Shown: positions 27,973 through 35,899 of the stretch, in pieces
Layout: every line of letters begins with the position of its first letter
Position numbering within the stretch: the stretch's first letter is position 1
Source of the DNA: CAVQZC01 sp963718315
GTDB taxonomy: Bacteria; Actinomycetota; Thermoleophilia; Gaiellales; JAICJC01
NCBI GenBank assembly: GCA_963718315.1
Contig: CAVQZC010000010.1
Coordinates: 186,001-250,000 of the forward strand
DNA: 64,000 bases
Reading direction: 5' to 3'
The notes under the pieces: model-generated
What the model saw: only the letters and a program-made list of their open reading frames with translations
Database searches by the model: none
Told to the model about the DNA's origin: nothing
Program-made: the position numbers and the translations under genes

Positions 27973-27990
27973 TCGGGGCCAATCCTACGG

Positions 27991-27996
27991 TATTCT
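27991..27996 (+). promoter_or_regulatory. Possible -10 box for a leaderless SIS transcript
   Basis: TATTCT ends 7 nt before the GTG at 28003, so transcription would start at or next to the start codon. No ribosome site precedes that GTG, consistent with a leaderless mRNA. The -35 region is weak. Confidence 0.35.
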
Positions 27997-28002
27997 GGGC
28001 TC

Positions 28003-29046
28003 GTGGCGAAATCGTTAGGAAAGTTTCCTGACAGATTTATCGCCGAGATCGCGGGCCAGCCCGAGGCGATCCGGCGAGCAGCTGGCGGCCTGTCTGCACA
28101 GGCCCGCGGCATCGACCAGCTGCACCGCGCAATCGCCGCGGCGCCGAGCATCGTCTTCACGGGGATGGGCAGCAGCTACGACGCCTGTTACGCCGCCGTG
28201 ACCGAGCTCGCGGGCCGCGGCGCGCCGGTCTCGATGGTCGACTCGGCTGAGCTCCTCCACTTCCGTCTGCCCGCTGTCCCGGCCGACGGAATCGTGATTG
28301 CCGTGAGCCAGTCGGGCGAGAGCGCCGAGCTGGTGCGGCTGGCCGAGCGCCTCACCGCCCTCCCCTCGCCGCCGCTGCTGGTCTCGATCACCAACGGCAG
28401 CCGCAACACGCTGGCCGAGGCCGCGGCTGTCGCCCTCGACACGCGCGCGGGCGACGAGTACGGCCCGTCGACGATGACGTTCGCCGGATCGCTGGCGATG
28501 CTGGCCGCGGTGTGCGGCCTCTCGGCCGGAGAGATCGAGCAGGGAGCTGCCGCGCTGGACGGGTTGCTCGAGCACACCGAGGTGTTCGCCTCGATGGTCG
28601 AGCAGTGGCTCGGCGATCGGCCCACGCTGGCGCTGCTGGGCCGGGGCACCGCCCGGGCCGCCGCAGAGATGGGCGCACTGACGCTCAAGGAGGCGGCCCG
28701 GTTTCCCGCAGAATCCCTGCAAACCGCCCAGTTCCGGCACGGTCCGCTGGAGCTGGCCGGGCCCTCGCTGGCCGCCATGGTGTTCGCCACTGAACCGCGC
28801 ACCGCATCGCTCGACCTGGCCCTGGCCGGAGAGCTCGCGGCCCAGGGCGCCGCGGTGGTCGTTGTCAGCGAGGACGGGCGCGGGCCGCAGGGAGTGGTCG
28901 GGATCGCGACCGGCTCGCTGCCGGCGGCGATCTCGCCGGCGGTGGCGATCCTTCCGGCCCAGCTGCTTGCGTGGCGGCTCGCCAACCGCCGCGGCCTGCA
29001 CCCCGGGGAGTTCCAGATCGCAGCCAAGGTGACGACGCGGGAATGA
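28003..29046 (+). CDS. SIS-domain glucosamine-6-phosphate isomerase/deaminase-like protein
   Basis: From GTG 28003 the protein has 347 residues, the size of GlmS-like isomerase modules without the glutaminase domain (GlmD, AgaS, FrlB types). FTGMGSSYDACYAA and ISQSGES-like VSQSGESAELVRL form the first SIS fold, and TLKEAARFPAESLQTAQFRHGPLELA the conserved C-terminal lysine/His region. Expected role: converting a hexosamine 6-phosphate to fructose 6-phosphate with release of ammonia. First gene of a four-gene plus-strand unit. Confidence 0.85.
   Translation: MAKSLGKFPDRFIAEIAGQPEAIRRAAGGLSAQARGIDQLHRAIAAAPSIVFTGMGSSYDACYAAVTELAGRGAPVSMVDSAELLHFRLPAVPADGIVIAVSQSGESAELVRLAERLTALPSPPLLVSITNGSRNTLAEAAAVALDTRAGDEYGPSTMTFAGSLAMLAAVCGLSAGEIEQGAAALDGLLEHTEVFASMVEQWLGDRPTLALLGRGTARAAAEMGALTLKEAARFPAESLQTAQFRHGPLELAGPSLAAMVFATEPRTASLDLALAGELAAQGAAVVVVSEDGRGPQGVVGIATGSLPAAISPAVAILPAQLLAWRLANRRGLHPGEFQIAAKVTTRE
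28014..28032. promoter_or_regulatory. Probable ROK operator, copy 2 (inside the SIS coding start)
   Basis: GTTAGGAAAGTTTCCTGAC is a near-perfect inverted repeat (TTAGGAAA / TTTCCTGA) and matches the copy at 24563 in 16 of 19 positions. It covers codons 5-10 of the SIS gene and is 42 nt from the divergent GH4 start, so a bound ROK protein could block both promoters. Confidence 0.7.
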
Positions 29047-29053
29047 CACGGGA

Positions 29054-29641
29054 ATGACGCGCGTCGCGCTCACCATCGACACCGAGCACCCCGACCGCCC
29101 GGCTCGCCCCGGCAACGTCGAGCGGATCCTCGACACGCTGGCGGCCACCGGAACCCGGGCCACGTTCTTCGTCCAGGGTCGCTGGGCCGAGGCCTACCCC
29201 GGCCTTGCACGGCGGATCGCGGCCGAGGGGCACGTCGTCGGCAACCATGGCGGCGCGCACGTCTCGCTGCGCCTGCTGAGCCCCGACGGGATCCGCGCGA
29301 GCGTCCGCGACGCGGAGGAGGCGATTCGCGAGGCCACCGGTGTCGATCCGCGACCATGGTTCCGCTCACCGCACGACGACGTCACCGGTGAGACGCCGAT
29401 CGCCGAGGTGCTCGAGGAGCTCGGCTACCGGCAGACCGGCTGGACCGTCGACCCTCAGGACTGGGATCCCTCGCGCACGCCCAACGACGTCGCCCGCGCC
29501 GTCGCGGAGGGCTGCGCCGCGGGTGGCGACGGGACCGTTGTGCTGCTCCACAGCTGGCCCGACTCGACGGCCGACGCGCTGGCCGGGATCATCGAGACCG
29601 TCCGCGCCCACTCCGACCTTGTTGGGATCGATGGTATCTAG
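29054..29641 (+). CDS. Cytoplasmic polysaccharide-deacetylase (NodB)-domain protein
   Basis: The whole 195-residue protein is one NodB domain and has no signal peptide. Motif 1 reads TIDTEHPD instead of the usual TFDDG, motif 2 HVVGNHGGAH gives the two zinc histidines, RSPHDD is the R-x-P motif and VLLHSW the last motif. It may remove N-acetyl groups from imported or phosphorylated amino sugars, doing the job of NagA, which is absent. Second Asp of motif 1 is a Thr, so activity is not certain. Confidence 0.85.
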   Translation: MTRVALTIDTEHPDRPARPGNVERILDTLAATGTRATFFVQGRWAEAYPGLARRIAAEGHVVGNHGGAHVSLRLLSPDGIRASVRDAEEAIREATGVDPRPWFRSPHDDVTGETPIAEVLEELGYRQTGWTVDPQDWDPSRTPNDVARAVAEGCAAGGDGTVVLLHSWPDSTADALAGIIETVRAHSDLVGIDGI

Positions 29642-30671
29642 CACCCCGGCGCTGCTGGCCGTTGACGGCGGCAACTCCAAGCTCGACGCGGTGCTGCTGA
29701 CCGCGCGCGGCAAGGTGCTGGGAACCGCCCGGGGCGGCGGGTCGTCGTGGAACGTCGATGACGAGGAACGCTCGATCGAGGCGCTCCGCGACACCATCCG
29801 CCGCGCCTGCGTTGACGCCGGGGTCGACCCCGACCGGCGGCCGGTCGCACGGCTGGCGATGTACTGCCTGGCCGGGGCCGACCTGCCGGCCGACGACCGC
29901 CGGCTGCTGCGGTTGCTGAGGGCCGAGTCGCTGAGCGAGAAGATCGTGCTGCGCAACGACACGTTCGCCGTGCTGCGGGCCGGCACCGAGCGCAGCTGGG
30001 GCGTCGGGGTCGTGTGCGGCACCGGGCTCAACTGCTCCGCGGTCGCACCGGACGGCCGGATCGTGCGCTACCCCACCACCGGCGAGTACTCAGGCGATTT
30101 CGGCGGTGGCGGCTGGATGGGGCAGCAGGCGCTGAGCGCCGCCATCCGCGGCCGCGACGGCCGCAGCCCGCGCACCACCCTGGAGCGCGACGTGCCCGCC
30201 CACTTCGGGCTTGCCCGACCGCTGGCGGTGGCCGAGGCGATCCACGTCGGCACCGTGCCGTACGGCCGGCTGTCGGAGCTCGCGCCGGTCGTCTTCCGGG
30301 CCGCAGCGAAGGGCGACGAGGTGGCCGGCGGGATCATCGATGCGCTGGCCGACGAGGCGGTGGCGATGGTCGTCTCGGCGATCCGCCGGCTGCACCTGAC
30401 TCGCAGGGACGTCGAGGTCGTGCTGGGCGGCGGCATCGTGCGTTCCGGCGACGGCCGGTTCCGTGGGCGCATCGAGGCCGGGATCCTGGCCACCGCGCCG
30501 GCCGCCAGGATCTCGATGCTGCATGCGCCGCCGGTCGTCGGCGCGGCCCTGCTCGGCCTCGATCTGCTGACCGCCGGGGCTAGTGCCCAGCGGAATGTTC
30601 GCGGTACGCTCACCCAGGAGAGGTTCTCCGACACCACAGGAGGGAACGGTCGTGGCCCGCATCGTGCTTGA
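29631..30671 (+). CDS. BadF/BadG-family N-acetylglucosamine kinase-like protein 2
   Basis: About 346 residues, with LLAVDGGNSKLDAVLL as phosphate-1 loop, VVCGTGLNCSAVAPDG as phosphate-2 loop and EVVLGGGIVRSG near the C terminus. It belongs to the same kinase group as the gene at 18147 but with N for T in the first loop. The ATG overlaps the deacetylase end by 11 nt and the 3' end overlaps the MalK-type start by 20 nt, indicating one operon. Confidence 0.8.
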   Translation: MVSSTPALLAVDGGNSKLDAVLLTARGKVLGTARGGGSSWNVDDEERSIEALRDTIRRACVDAGVDPDRRPVARLAMYCLAGADLPADDRRLLRLLRAESLSEKIVLRNDTFAVLRAGTERSWGVGVVCGTGLNCSAVAPDGRIVRYPTTGEYSGDFGGGGWMGQQALSAAIRGRDGRSPRTTLERDVPAHFGLARPLAVAEAIHVGTVPYGRLSELAPVVFRAAAKGDEVAGGIIDALADEAVAMVVSAIRRLHLTRRDVEVVLGGGIVRSGDGRFRGRIEAGILATAPAARISMLHAPPVVGAALLGLDLLTAGASAQRNVRGTLTQERFSDTTGGNGRGPHRA

Positions 30672-31851
30672 CGAGGTGACCAAGACGTTCGGCAGCGACG
30701 TCGTCGCGGTCGACCGCGTATCGATGGAGATCGGCGACGGCGAATTCATGGTGCTGGTGGGGCCGTCCGGCTGTGGCAAGTCGACCCTGCTGCGGATCGT
30801 TGCCGGCCTCGAGGACCTCACCGAGGGCGAGGTGATCATCGGCGATCGCATCGTCACCGACATCTCGCCCAAGGACCGCGATATCGCCATGGTCTTCCAG
30901 AACTACGCCCTCTACCCGCATATGTCGGTGGAGCAGAACCTCTCGATCGGCCTCCGCCTGCGGCGGACGAAGAAGGACGAGCGCAACCGCCGCGTCGACG
31001 AGGTCGCCCGCATCCTCGGCCTGGAGCCGCTGCTGCAGCGCAAGCCGGCCCAGCTCTCAGGCGGCCAGCGCCAGCGCGTGGCGATGGGACGGGCGATGGT
31101 GCGCGAGCCGCAGGCGTTCCTGATGGACGAGCCGCTGTCGAACCTCGACGCCAAGCTGCGCGTCCAGATGCGCGGCGAGATCGCCCGCCTCCGCGACCGC
31201 CTTCACACCACCACCATCTACGTGACCCACGACCAGGTCGAGGCGATGACGCTCGGCGACCGGGTCGCGGTGATGAAGGACGGCGTCGTGCAGCAGCTCG
31301 ACAACCCGCAGACGCTCTACCGCTCCCCCGCCAATCTGTTCGTGGCGGCATTCATCGGGTCTCCGTCGATGAACCTGATGGAGGCGCGCGTGCACGGCCG
31401 CGAGGTGCACGTGGCCGACTTCAGGCTGCCGCTGCCCGACCACTGCGACCTGCAGTCGTATGACGGCCGGCCGGTCGTGCTCGGCCTGCGGCCCTCGGCG
31501 TTCGAGGATGCCTCGCTGCATCCCGACGACGGCGCCACCACGGTGACCGTGCCGGTCGACGTCGTCGAGGAGCTCGGCTCCGAGGTGAACCTGATCTTCA
31601 CGGTGGACGCCCCGCCGGCCAACACCGAGCTCGTGCACGCCGCCGACGAGGCCGAGGAGGAGGTGCTCAACGTCCCCTTCGTCGCGGCCGAGAACCAGTG
31701 CATCTGCACGGCCCGCGTGGACGCCCGCACGCACGTCGAGGCAGGGCAGCAGGCGACGCTACGTGTGAATATGGATGGCGCCCACTTCTTCGACCCAGAG
31801 TCCGGCGCCGTGATCGGCGCCAGGCAGCCGGCCACCGCACCGGCTGCGTAG
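30652..31851 (+). CDS. Carbohydrate ABC transporter ATP-binding protein (MalK/UgpC type)
   Basis: A 399-residue ATPase. It has Walker A GPSGCGKST (about 38-46), signature LSGGQRQRVAMGRAMVREPQ, Walker B FLMDEPLSNLD and the C-terminal OB-like regulatory domain of the MalK/UgpC/MsmK group (AAFIGSPSMNLMEA). GTG at 30652 follows an AGGAGGG site. No permease is adjacent; it most likely energises the importer at 20056-23280, since that operon lacks an ATPase. Confidence 0.93.
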   Translation: MARIVLDEVTKTFGSDVVAVDRVSMEIGDGEFMVLVGPSGCGKSTLLRIVAGLEDLTEGEVIIGDRIVTDISPKDRDIAMVFQNYALYPHMSVEQNLSIGLRLRRTKKDERNRRVDEVARILGLEPLLQRKPAQLSGGQRQRVAMGRAMVREPQAFLMDEPLSNLDAKLRVQMRGEIARLRDRLHTTTIYVTHDQVEAMTLGDRVAVMKDGVVQQLDNPQTLYRSPANLFVAAFIGSPSMNLMEARVHGREVHVADFRLPLPDHCDLQSYDGRPVVLGLRPSAFEDASLHPDDGATTVTVPVDVVEELGSEVNLIFTVDAPPANTELVHAADEAEEEVLNVPFVAAENQCICTARVDARTHVEAGQQATLRVNMDGAHFFDPESGAVIGARQPATAPAA

Positions 31852-32167
31852 CGCCTCCCGAGCTAACAGTCACGGTGCAAAGCAGCTCCACCTGCTACGT
31901 CGTCTACGGAATGCACGGCGGACCGTAGTCGTCGGACTCAGGGGCGGCGTGGAAAACGGCTCGTAGCGAACCCACGAACGCGGATCGCAGGTAGCGGGTG
32001 GAGGGCGCCGCCCTTATCGAGGGGCGGCGATGTCCACCACCCGAGCCATGCGCCCCGCGCCGAAACGTTACGACATGCGCACGCATGACAATTGGCGCTG
32101 TGACAACGGCCAAGTGGCGGCGCCCCGACTCGCGCTTCCGCCGGCGGCTTGCTCGGCTACCGGCGGC
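31852..32167. other. Intergenic stretch without recognised gene
   Basis: This gap follows the MalK-type gene. It holds a perfect 8-bp inverted repeat (CGCCGCCC at 32006-32013, GGGCGGCG at 32022-32029, 8-nt loop) that could terminate or regulate, and a smaller GCAG/CTGC hairpin near 31890. The six frames show only low-complexity readings. I see no promoter or RNA family signature. Confidence 0.4.
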
Positions 32168-32296
32168 TCACCACAGACGACGCAGCCGGTCGTCCCTGGC
32201 GCCGGTCAGTCGCAGCCACCGTTGCCACCACGTGGGTCGCCTGGGCGGGCGATCGTCACGGGTCTCGTTCCAGCCACCGTGGAAGAAGCGGTTCAC
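32168..32296 (-). CDS. Possible 42-residue basic, Trp-rich small protein
   Basis: From a GTG at 32296 a short frame encodes VNRFFHGGWNET, then TWWQRWLRLTG and ends RRLW. It is rich in Arg and Trp (membrane-surface character) and lies 18 nt after the phoB-like stop on the same strand. No convincing ribosome site is seen, so it could be chance. Confidence 0.25.
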   Translation of the reverse strand: MNRFFHGGWNETRDDRPPRRPTWWQRWLRLTGARDDRLRRLW

Positions 32297-32314
32297 GGAC
32301 AGAAGCCTATGACT

Positions 32315-33034
32315 TCAGGCCGTCGCGGAGACGCCGCTGTCCTTGAGGATGGCGTCGAAGCGGTAGCCCACGCCGTAGTGCGTGTGGATGTAGTCGTACC
32401 CGGTCGAGCGGTGGTCGAGCTTCTCGCGCAGCTTGCGGACGCAGACGTCGACCGAGCGGTCGCGCGGCCGGTAGGGCACACCCCACACCCGCTGCTGGAG
32501 CTGGTCGCGGGTCATCGCTCGGCCGCGCTCGGACGCGAGCACCGACAGCAGCCGGAACTCGGTGCGGGTGAGCGCGGCGTCGTGGCCGTCGAGCAGGGCG
32601 CGGTGCAGGTCGTAGTCGATAACCAGGCCGGGCACCTCGATCTTGCCGCGGTTGCTGGGCTGCGCCACGGTGCCGGCGCGGCGCACCGCTGCCTGGACGC
32701 GGGCCACCAGCTCCCCCATGCCGAAGGGCTTGGCCAGGTAGTCGTCGCTGCCCAGGCCGAGGGCATGCACCTTGTCCTGCTCGGAGCCGCGCGCCGAGAC
32801 GACGATCACCGGGATGGTGACGCCGTCGGAGCGCAACGACTCGATGATGCGCCAGCCGTCCATGCCGGGCAGCATGAGATCGATGATCGCCACGTCGGGG
32901 CGCTCGAAGCGCAGCTTCCGGATCGCCTTGTCGCCGTGCTCGGCCCACTCGACTTCCATCCCGGCGTGCCGGAGATGCGTGGCCATGGCGTTGGCGATGA
33001 CGTGGTCGTCCTCGACGATCAGGACGCGAGGCAC
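32315..33034 (-). CDS. phoB: PhoB-like OmpR-family response regulator
   Basis: From GTG 33034 (site GGAGGGGAG upstream) the protein has 239 residues. It has receiver VPRVLIVEDDHVIANAM, phosphoacceptor in IIDLMLPGMDG, conserved Lys in DDYLAKPFGMGEL, then an OmpR winged helix (LTRTEFRLLSVLASERG...VDVCVRKLREKL...GVGYRF). Context with phoU-, phoR- and pst-like genes points to phosphate-starvation control. A much longer reading to 33457 is only phoU antisense-frame sequence. It overlaps phoU by 16 nt. Confidence 0.9.
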   Translation of the reverse strand: MPRVLIVEDDHVIANAMATHLRHAGMEVEWAEHGDKAIRKLRFERPDVAIIDLMLPGMDGWRIIESLRSDGVTIPVIVVSARGSEQDKVHALGLGSDDYLAKPFGMGELVARVQAAVRRAGTVAQPSNRGKIEVPGLVIDYDLHRALLDGHDAALTRTEFRLLSVLASERGRAMTRDQLQQRVWGVPYRPRDRSVDVCVRKLREKLDHRSTGYDYIHTHYGVGYRFDAILKDSGVSATA

Positions 33035-33552
33035 AGTCTCCCCTCCCTGTCGGCATCGCGGCGGACGTCGATCGCGACTGGCTCCGCCAGATAGAGCAGC
33101 TCGGAAAGCTCGTTTGCCGACGCGGCCAGCGACTCGCTCTCGAGCGACCGCTCCGCGGCGACCTGCACAGCCCCGCTGCGCGAGCACAGCGCGGCGATGG
33201 ACTCCTCGGAGACCAGACGTCCCCCGGGCCTGCCGGCGAACCTGCCGACCTCGGCGACCAGCATCGCCAGGTCGACCATCCTCTCGACCTGCACCTGGTA
33301 GCGCATCACCGCGCGGGCGCGCCGACGCGTCTCGTCGGAAGCCGCCCCGTCGGCGGCGAGCGTCCGCGCGGCCACCTCGATGGCCGGGTGGTTGCGTCTC
33401 GCGCTCGGCTCGAATGCGAGCACCACGTGCGCGCGCGCTGCGTCGCGCTGCGCGCACGCGGTGGTCGCTGAGCGCAGCGTCCGCATCGCGAGGGCGCTGT
33501 TACGCAGGAGGGTGGCCTCCAGCGATTCCAGTTCGGTGTCCACTACGTCCAT
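33019..33552 (-). CDS. phoU: PhoU-like phosphate signalling protein
   Basis: The 177-residue helical protein has PhoU-like repeats (LRNSALAMRTLRSATTACAQRD...ARRNHPAIEVAARTLAADG...RAVMRYQVQVERMVDLAMLVAEV). PhoU links the Pst transporter to the PhoR kinase and keeps it inactive when phosphate is plentiful. The protein is shorter than the common 215-230 residues. Position between phoB and phoR supports the call. A PHO-box-like array lies just upstream at 33597-33629. Confidence 0.75.
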   Translation of the reverse strand: MDVVDTELESLEATLLRNSALAMRTLRSATTACAQRDAARAHVVLAFEPSARRNHPAIEVAARTLAADGAASDETRRRARAVMRYQVQVERMVDLAMLVAEVGRFAGRPGGRLVSEESIAALCSRSGAVQVAAERSLESESLAASANELSELLYLAEPVAIDVRRDADREGRLCLAS

Positions 33553-33596
33553 CGTCTCCAGAAGTGTGGCTGCGAGACGAAATCCCGTGGGTCGCC

Positions 33597-33629
33597 AGAC
33601 GGTGAGTGGAAGGTGAAGACGTGGAGAAC
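33597..33629 (-). promoter_or_regulatory. PHO box upstream of phoU-phoB
   Basis: Read on the minus strand, three contiguous 11-nt units are GTTCTCCACGT, CTTCACCTTCC and ACTCACCGTCT. They keep the GTTCACC core of actinobacterial PHO boxes with one or two mismatches each. The array ends 45 nt before the phoU start, a fitting place for PhoB-type activation or feedback. Confidence 0.6.
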
Positions 33630-33721
33630 GCTGAAACGCTCCGATTTCGTTCGCCGGTTCTTTACTACCCGCCTACCAGCGCGATACCCCCCGGCAATCG
33701 GCCTGCCAGTACCGTAAATCG

Positions 33722-34774
33722 ATGGGAACGACCGAGCGAGCGCACACGCGCGACCCCGCCGTGGAGCTCGCTGCGCTGACGGCGACGGTTGCGTCCCGCG
33801 AGGCCATGCTGGCGACGATGCACGAGGGGATCGTGCTGTTCGGCGGAGACGGGGCCGTGCGGTACTCGAATCCGGCCGCGGTGAACCTGCTCGGGGGGCG
33901 GTTCTGGAACGCCGCGGAGGTGACGCCGCCGGCCCTGCGGGCGGCGGTCGAGAGCGTGCTGGGCGGGGAACAGCGGGCAGGTGCGGAATTCGAGACGACG
34001 GGCAGCATCGTGGAGGCGATCGTGACCGCGGCCGAGCCCGCAGGCGCCGCCATCCTGGTGGCCCGCGACGTGACGGCCGCCCGCCTCACCGAGCAGCTCC
34101 GGCGCGACTTCGTCGACAACGCCTCCCACGAGCTGAAGACCCCCGTGTCCTCGATCGTCGCGCTGGTATCGGCGCTCTCCCGATCGTCCGGCGATCCGGA
34201 GGCGACCACCAAGTTCGTGGCGATGCTGGAGCGCGAGGCCGAGCGCCTCTCGGCGCTGGTGTCCGACCTGCTCGACCTCTCCCGCCTCGAGAACAGCGTC
34301 AACCAGCTGGAGCCGGTCGCGCTCGACGGCGTGGTCAAGTCGGTGACCGAGAAGCTGCGGCCGCGCGCCGCCGATGCCGGGCTCGACCTCGTGATCGGCG
34401 ACCTGCCCGGAGTGCAGGTGGCCGGGCGCGACGCAGACCTCGAGCTGATGCTCCACAACCTGCTCGACAACGCGATTCGCTACACCCTGCCAGGGGGCAC
34501 CATCACGGTTGCGCTGGAACGGGAAGGCGACACCGCCGTGCTGATCGTGGCGGACACGGGAATCGGGATCCCAGAGGCCGACCTGCCGCGCATCTTCGAG
34601 CGCTTCTACCGCGTCGGCACGGCGCGTGACACGAGAAGCGGTGGAACCGGCCTGGGGCTGGCCATCGTGAGGCACGTGGCGGAGTCCCATCGCGGCACGG
34701 TCGACGTCGCCAGCGCGCCCCGCGCGGGCTCCACGTTCAGGGTCGTGCTTCCGGTCGCAGAAGGGGCCGAATGA
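33722..34774 (+). CDS. phoR: PhoR-like sensor histidine kinase
   Basis: A 350-residue kinase. It has a PAS-like N-terminal half (MLATMHEGIVLFGGDGAVRYSN), H-box DFVDNASHELKTPVSSI with His about residue 136, N-box LHNLLDNAIRYT, G1 IVADTGIGIP, F-box FERFYRVG and G2 GGTGLGLAIVRHV. No transmembrane segment is evident, so it is probably cytoplasmic. It is divergent from phoU and lies directly before the pst operon, so it should phosphorylate the PhoB-like regulator. Confidence 0.88.
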   Translation: MGTTERAHTRDPAVELAALTATVASREAMLATMHEGIVLFGGDGAVRYSNPAAVNLLGGRFWNAAEVTPPALRAAVESVLGGEQRAGAEFETTGSIVEAIVTAAEPAGAAILVARDVTAARLTEQLRRDFVDNASHELKTPVSSIVALVSALSRSSGDPEATTKFVAMLEREAERLSALVSDLLDLSRLENSVNQLEPVALDGVVKSVTEKLRPRAADAGLDLVIGDLPGVQVAGRDADLELMLHNLLDNAIRYTLPGGTITVALEREGDTAVLIVADTGIGIPEADLPRIFERFYRVGTARDTRSGGTGLGLAIVRHVAESHRGTVDVASAPRAGSTFRVVLPVAEGAE

Positions 34775-34776
34775 GC

Positions 34777-34831
34777 GTTCACCGAGCCGCCCGGAAGCGT
34801 TCACCTTGCGTTCACGCGGCCTCTTCATACT
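34777..34831 (+). promoter_or_regulatory. PHO box and -10 region of the pst operon
   Basis: Eleven-nt units run in exact register: GTTCACCGAGC (34777), a degenerate unit (34788), GTTCACCTTGC (34799), GTTCACGCGGC (34810) and CTCTTCATACT (34821). Three keep the GTTCAC core. A CATACT -10-like hexamer at 34826-34831 follows, 13 nt before the pstC ATG. This is the direct-repeat architecture bound by PhoP/PhoB-type regulators. Confidence 0.85.
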
Positions 34832-34843
34832 CAACTGGGCCAC

Positions 34844-35899
34844 ATGAGAATTCCTGGTAGACACCGCGACCGCGAGAGCGACCGTGCAGGGAGTGGCGCG
34901 CCCATGCCCGAAACGCCGGGGGCACTCGCGGTCGACGGCAGCGTGCCACGCAGCGTGGCCCTGAACCGGACGCGGGCCGACCAGGCCTATCGCGCCTTCT
35001 GCCTGGCCTGCGGGCTGGCGACGCTGGTCGTGCTGGTGCTGATCGGCGCCTTCCTGCTGATCCGCGCCTGGCCGGCCCTGAAGGTGGCCAAATGGCACTT
35101 CCTGACCACCGAACAGCTGCCGCCCGTGCTCACCAACCACACGTCGTTCGGCATCCGCGCCCTGCTCTTCGGGACGATCGAGGTCTCGACCATCGCGCTG
35201 GTGGTGGCCGTACCGGTCTCGATCGCGACCGCGCTGTTCATCTCCGACTACGCGCCCCGGCGCCTGCGGCGGCCGCTGACCTCGGTCGTCGAGGTACTCG
35301 CTGCCGTGCCCAGCCTGGTCTACGGCCTGTGGGGCTTCTTCTTCCTGCAGCCACGGGTCGTCCCGATCAGCGAGTGGCTGAACCAGCACCTGTCGTTCGG
35401 GGTCATCCCCGTGTTCAAGGTCTCGGAGAAGCTCTTCGCCTCCTCGCCGTTCATCGCGGGGCTGGTCGTCTCCCTGATGGTGATCCCGATCTCGACCTCG
35501 GTGATGCGGGAGGTGTTCTCGCAGACGCCGCCGGCAGAGAAGGAGGGCGCACTGGCGCTGGGCGCGACGCGCTGGGGCATGGTGCGGGCCGTGGTGCTGC
35601 CGTTCGGCGCGGGGGGCATCGTCGGAGGGTCGATGCTGGGCCTCGGGCGCGCGCTGGGCGAGACGATCGCGGTGGCGATCATCCTGAGCACGCTGCAGAC
35701 GTTCAACCCGCACATCCTGCAGTCGGGCGGCGGGACGATCCCGGCCACGATCGCCCTGCGCTTCAGCGAGTCCGGCGGGCTCGGCCTGTCGGCCCTGATG
35801 GCTGCGGGTGCCGCGCTGTTCGGGCTGACCCTGCTGGTGAACACCGCAGCGTCGATGGTGGTCGCCCACTCGCGGTCAGGCCAGGGGGTGGAGATTTGA
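34844..35899 (+). CDS. pstC: Phosphate ABC transporter permease PstC
   Basis: A 351-residue permease with a longer-than-usual cytoplasmic N terminus (about 55 residues), then six transmembrane segments. The family motif LGATRWGMVRAVVLPFGAGGI is the ATPase-docking loop and GLGRALGETIAVA is a PstC/PstA hallmark. It pairs with PstA to form the phosphate channel. First gene after the PHO box; its TGA overlaps the pstA TTG. Confidence 0.93.
   Translation: MRIPGRHRDRESDRAGSGAPMPETPGALAVDGSVPRSVALNRTRADQAYRAFCLACGLATLVVLVLIGAFLLIRAWPALKVAKWHFLTTEQLPPVLTNHTSFGIRALLFGTIEVSTIALVVAVPVSIATALFISDYAPRRLRRPLTSVVEVLAAVPSLVYGLWGFFFLQPRVVPISEWLNQHLSFGVIPVFKVSEKLFASSPFIAGLVVSLMVIPISTSVMREVFSQTPPAEKEGALALGATRWGMVRAVVLPFGAGGIVGGSMLGLGRALGETIAVAIILSTLQTFNPHILQSGGGTIPATIALRFSESGGLGLSALMAAGAALFGLTLLVNTAASMVVAHSRSGQGVEI

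Noticed and set aside
27040..28002. N-terminal extension of the SIS protein to 668 residues
   Set aside because: The extra 321 residues are antisense to the intact GH4 gene; the GTG at 28003 fits the family length.
32030..33094. 354-codon plus-strand frame opposite phoB
   Set aside because: Mostly antisense to the phoB-like gene; no ribosome site and shadow-like composition.
33665..35869. 734-codon minus-strand open frame opposite phoR and pstC
   Set aside because: The plus strand encodes complete PhoR and PstC; the antisense product has no family features.
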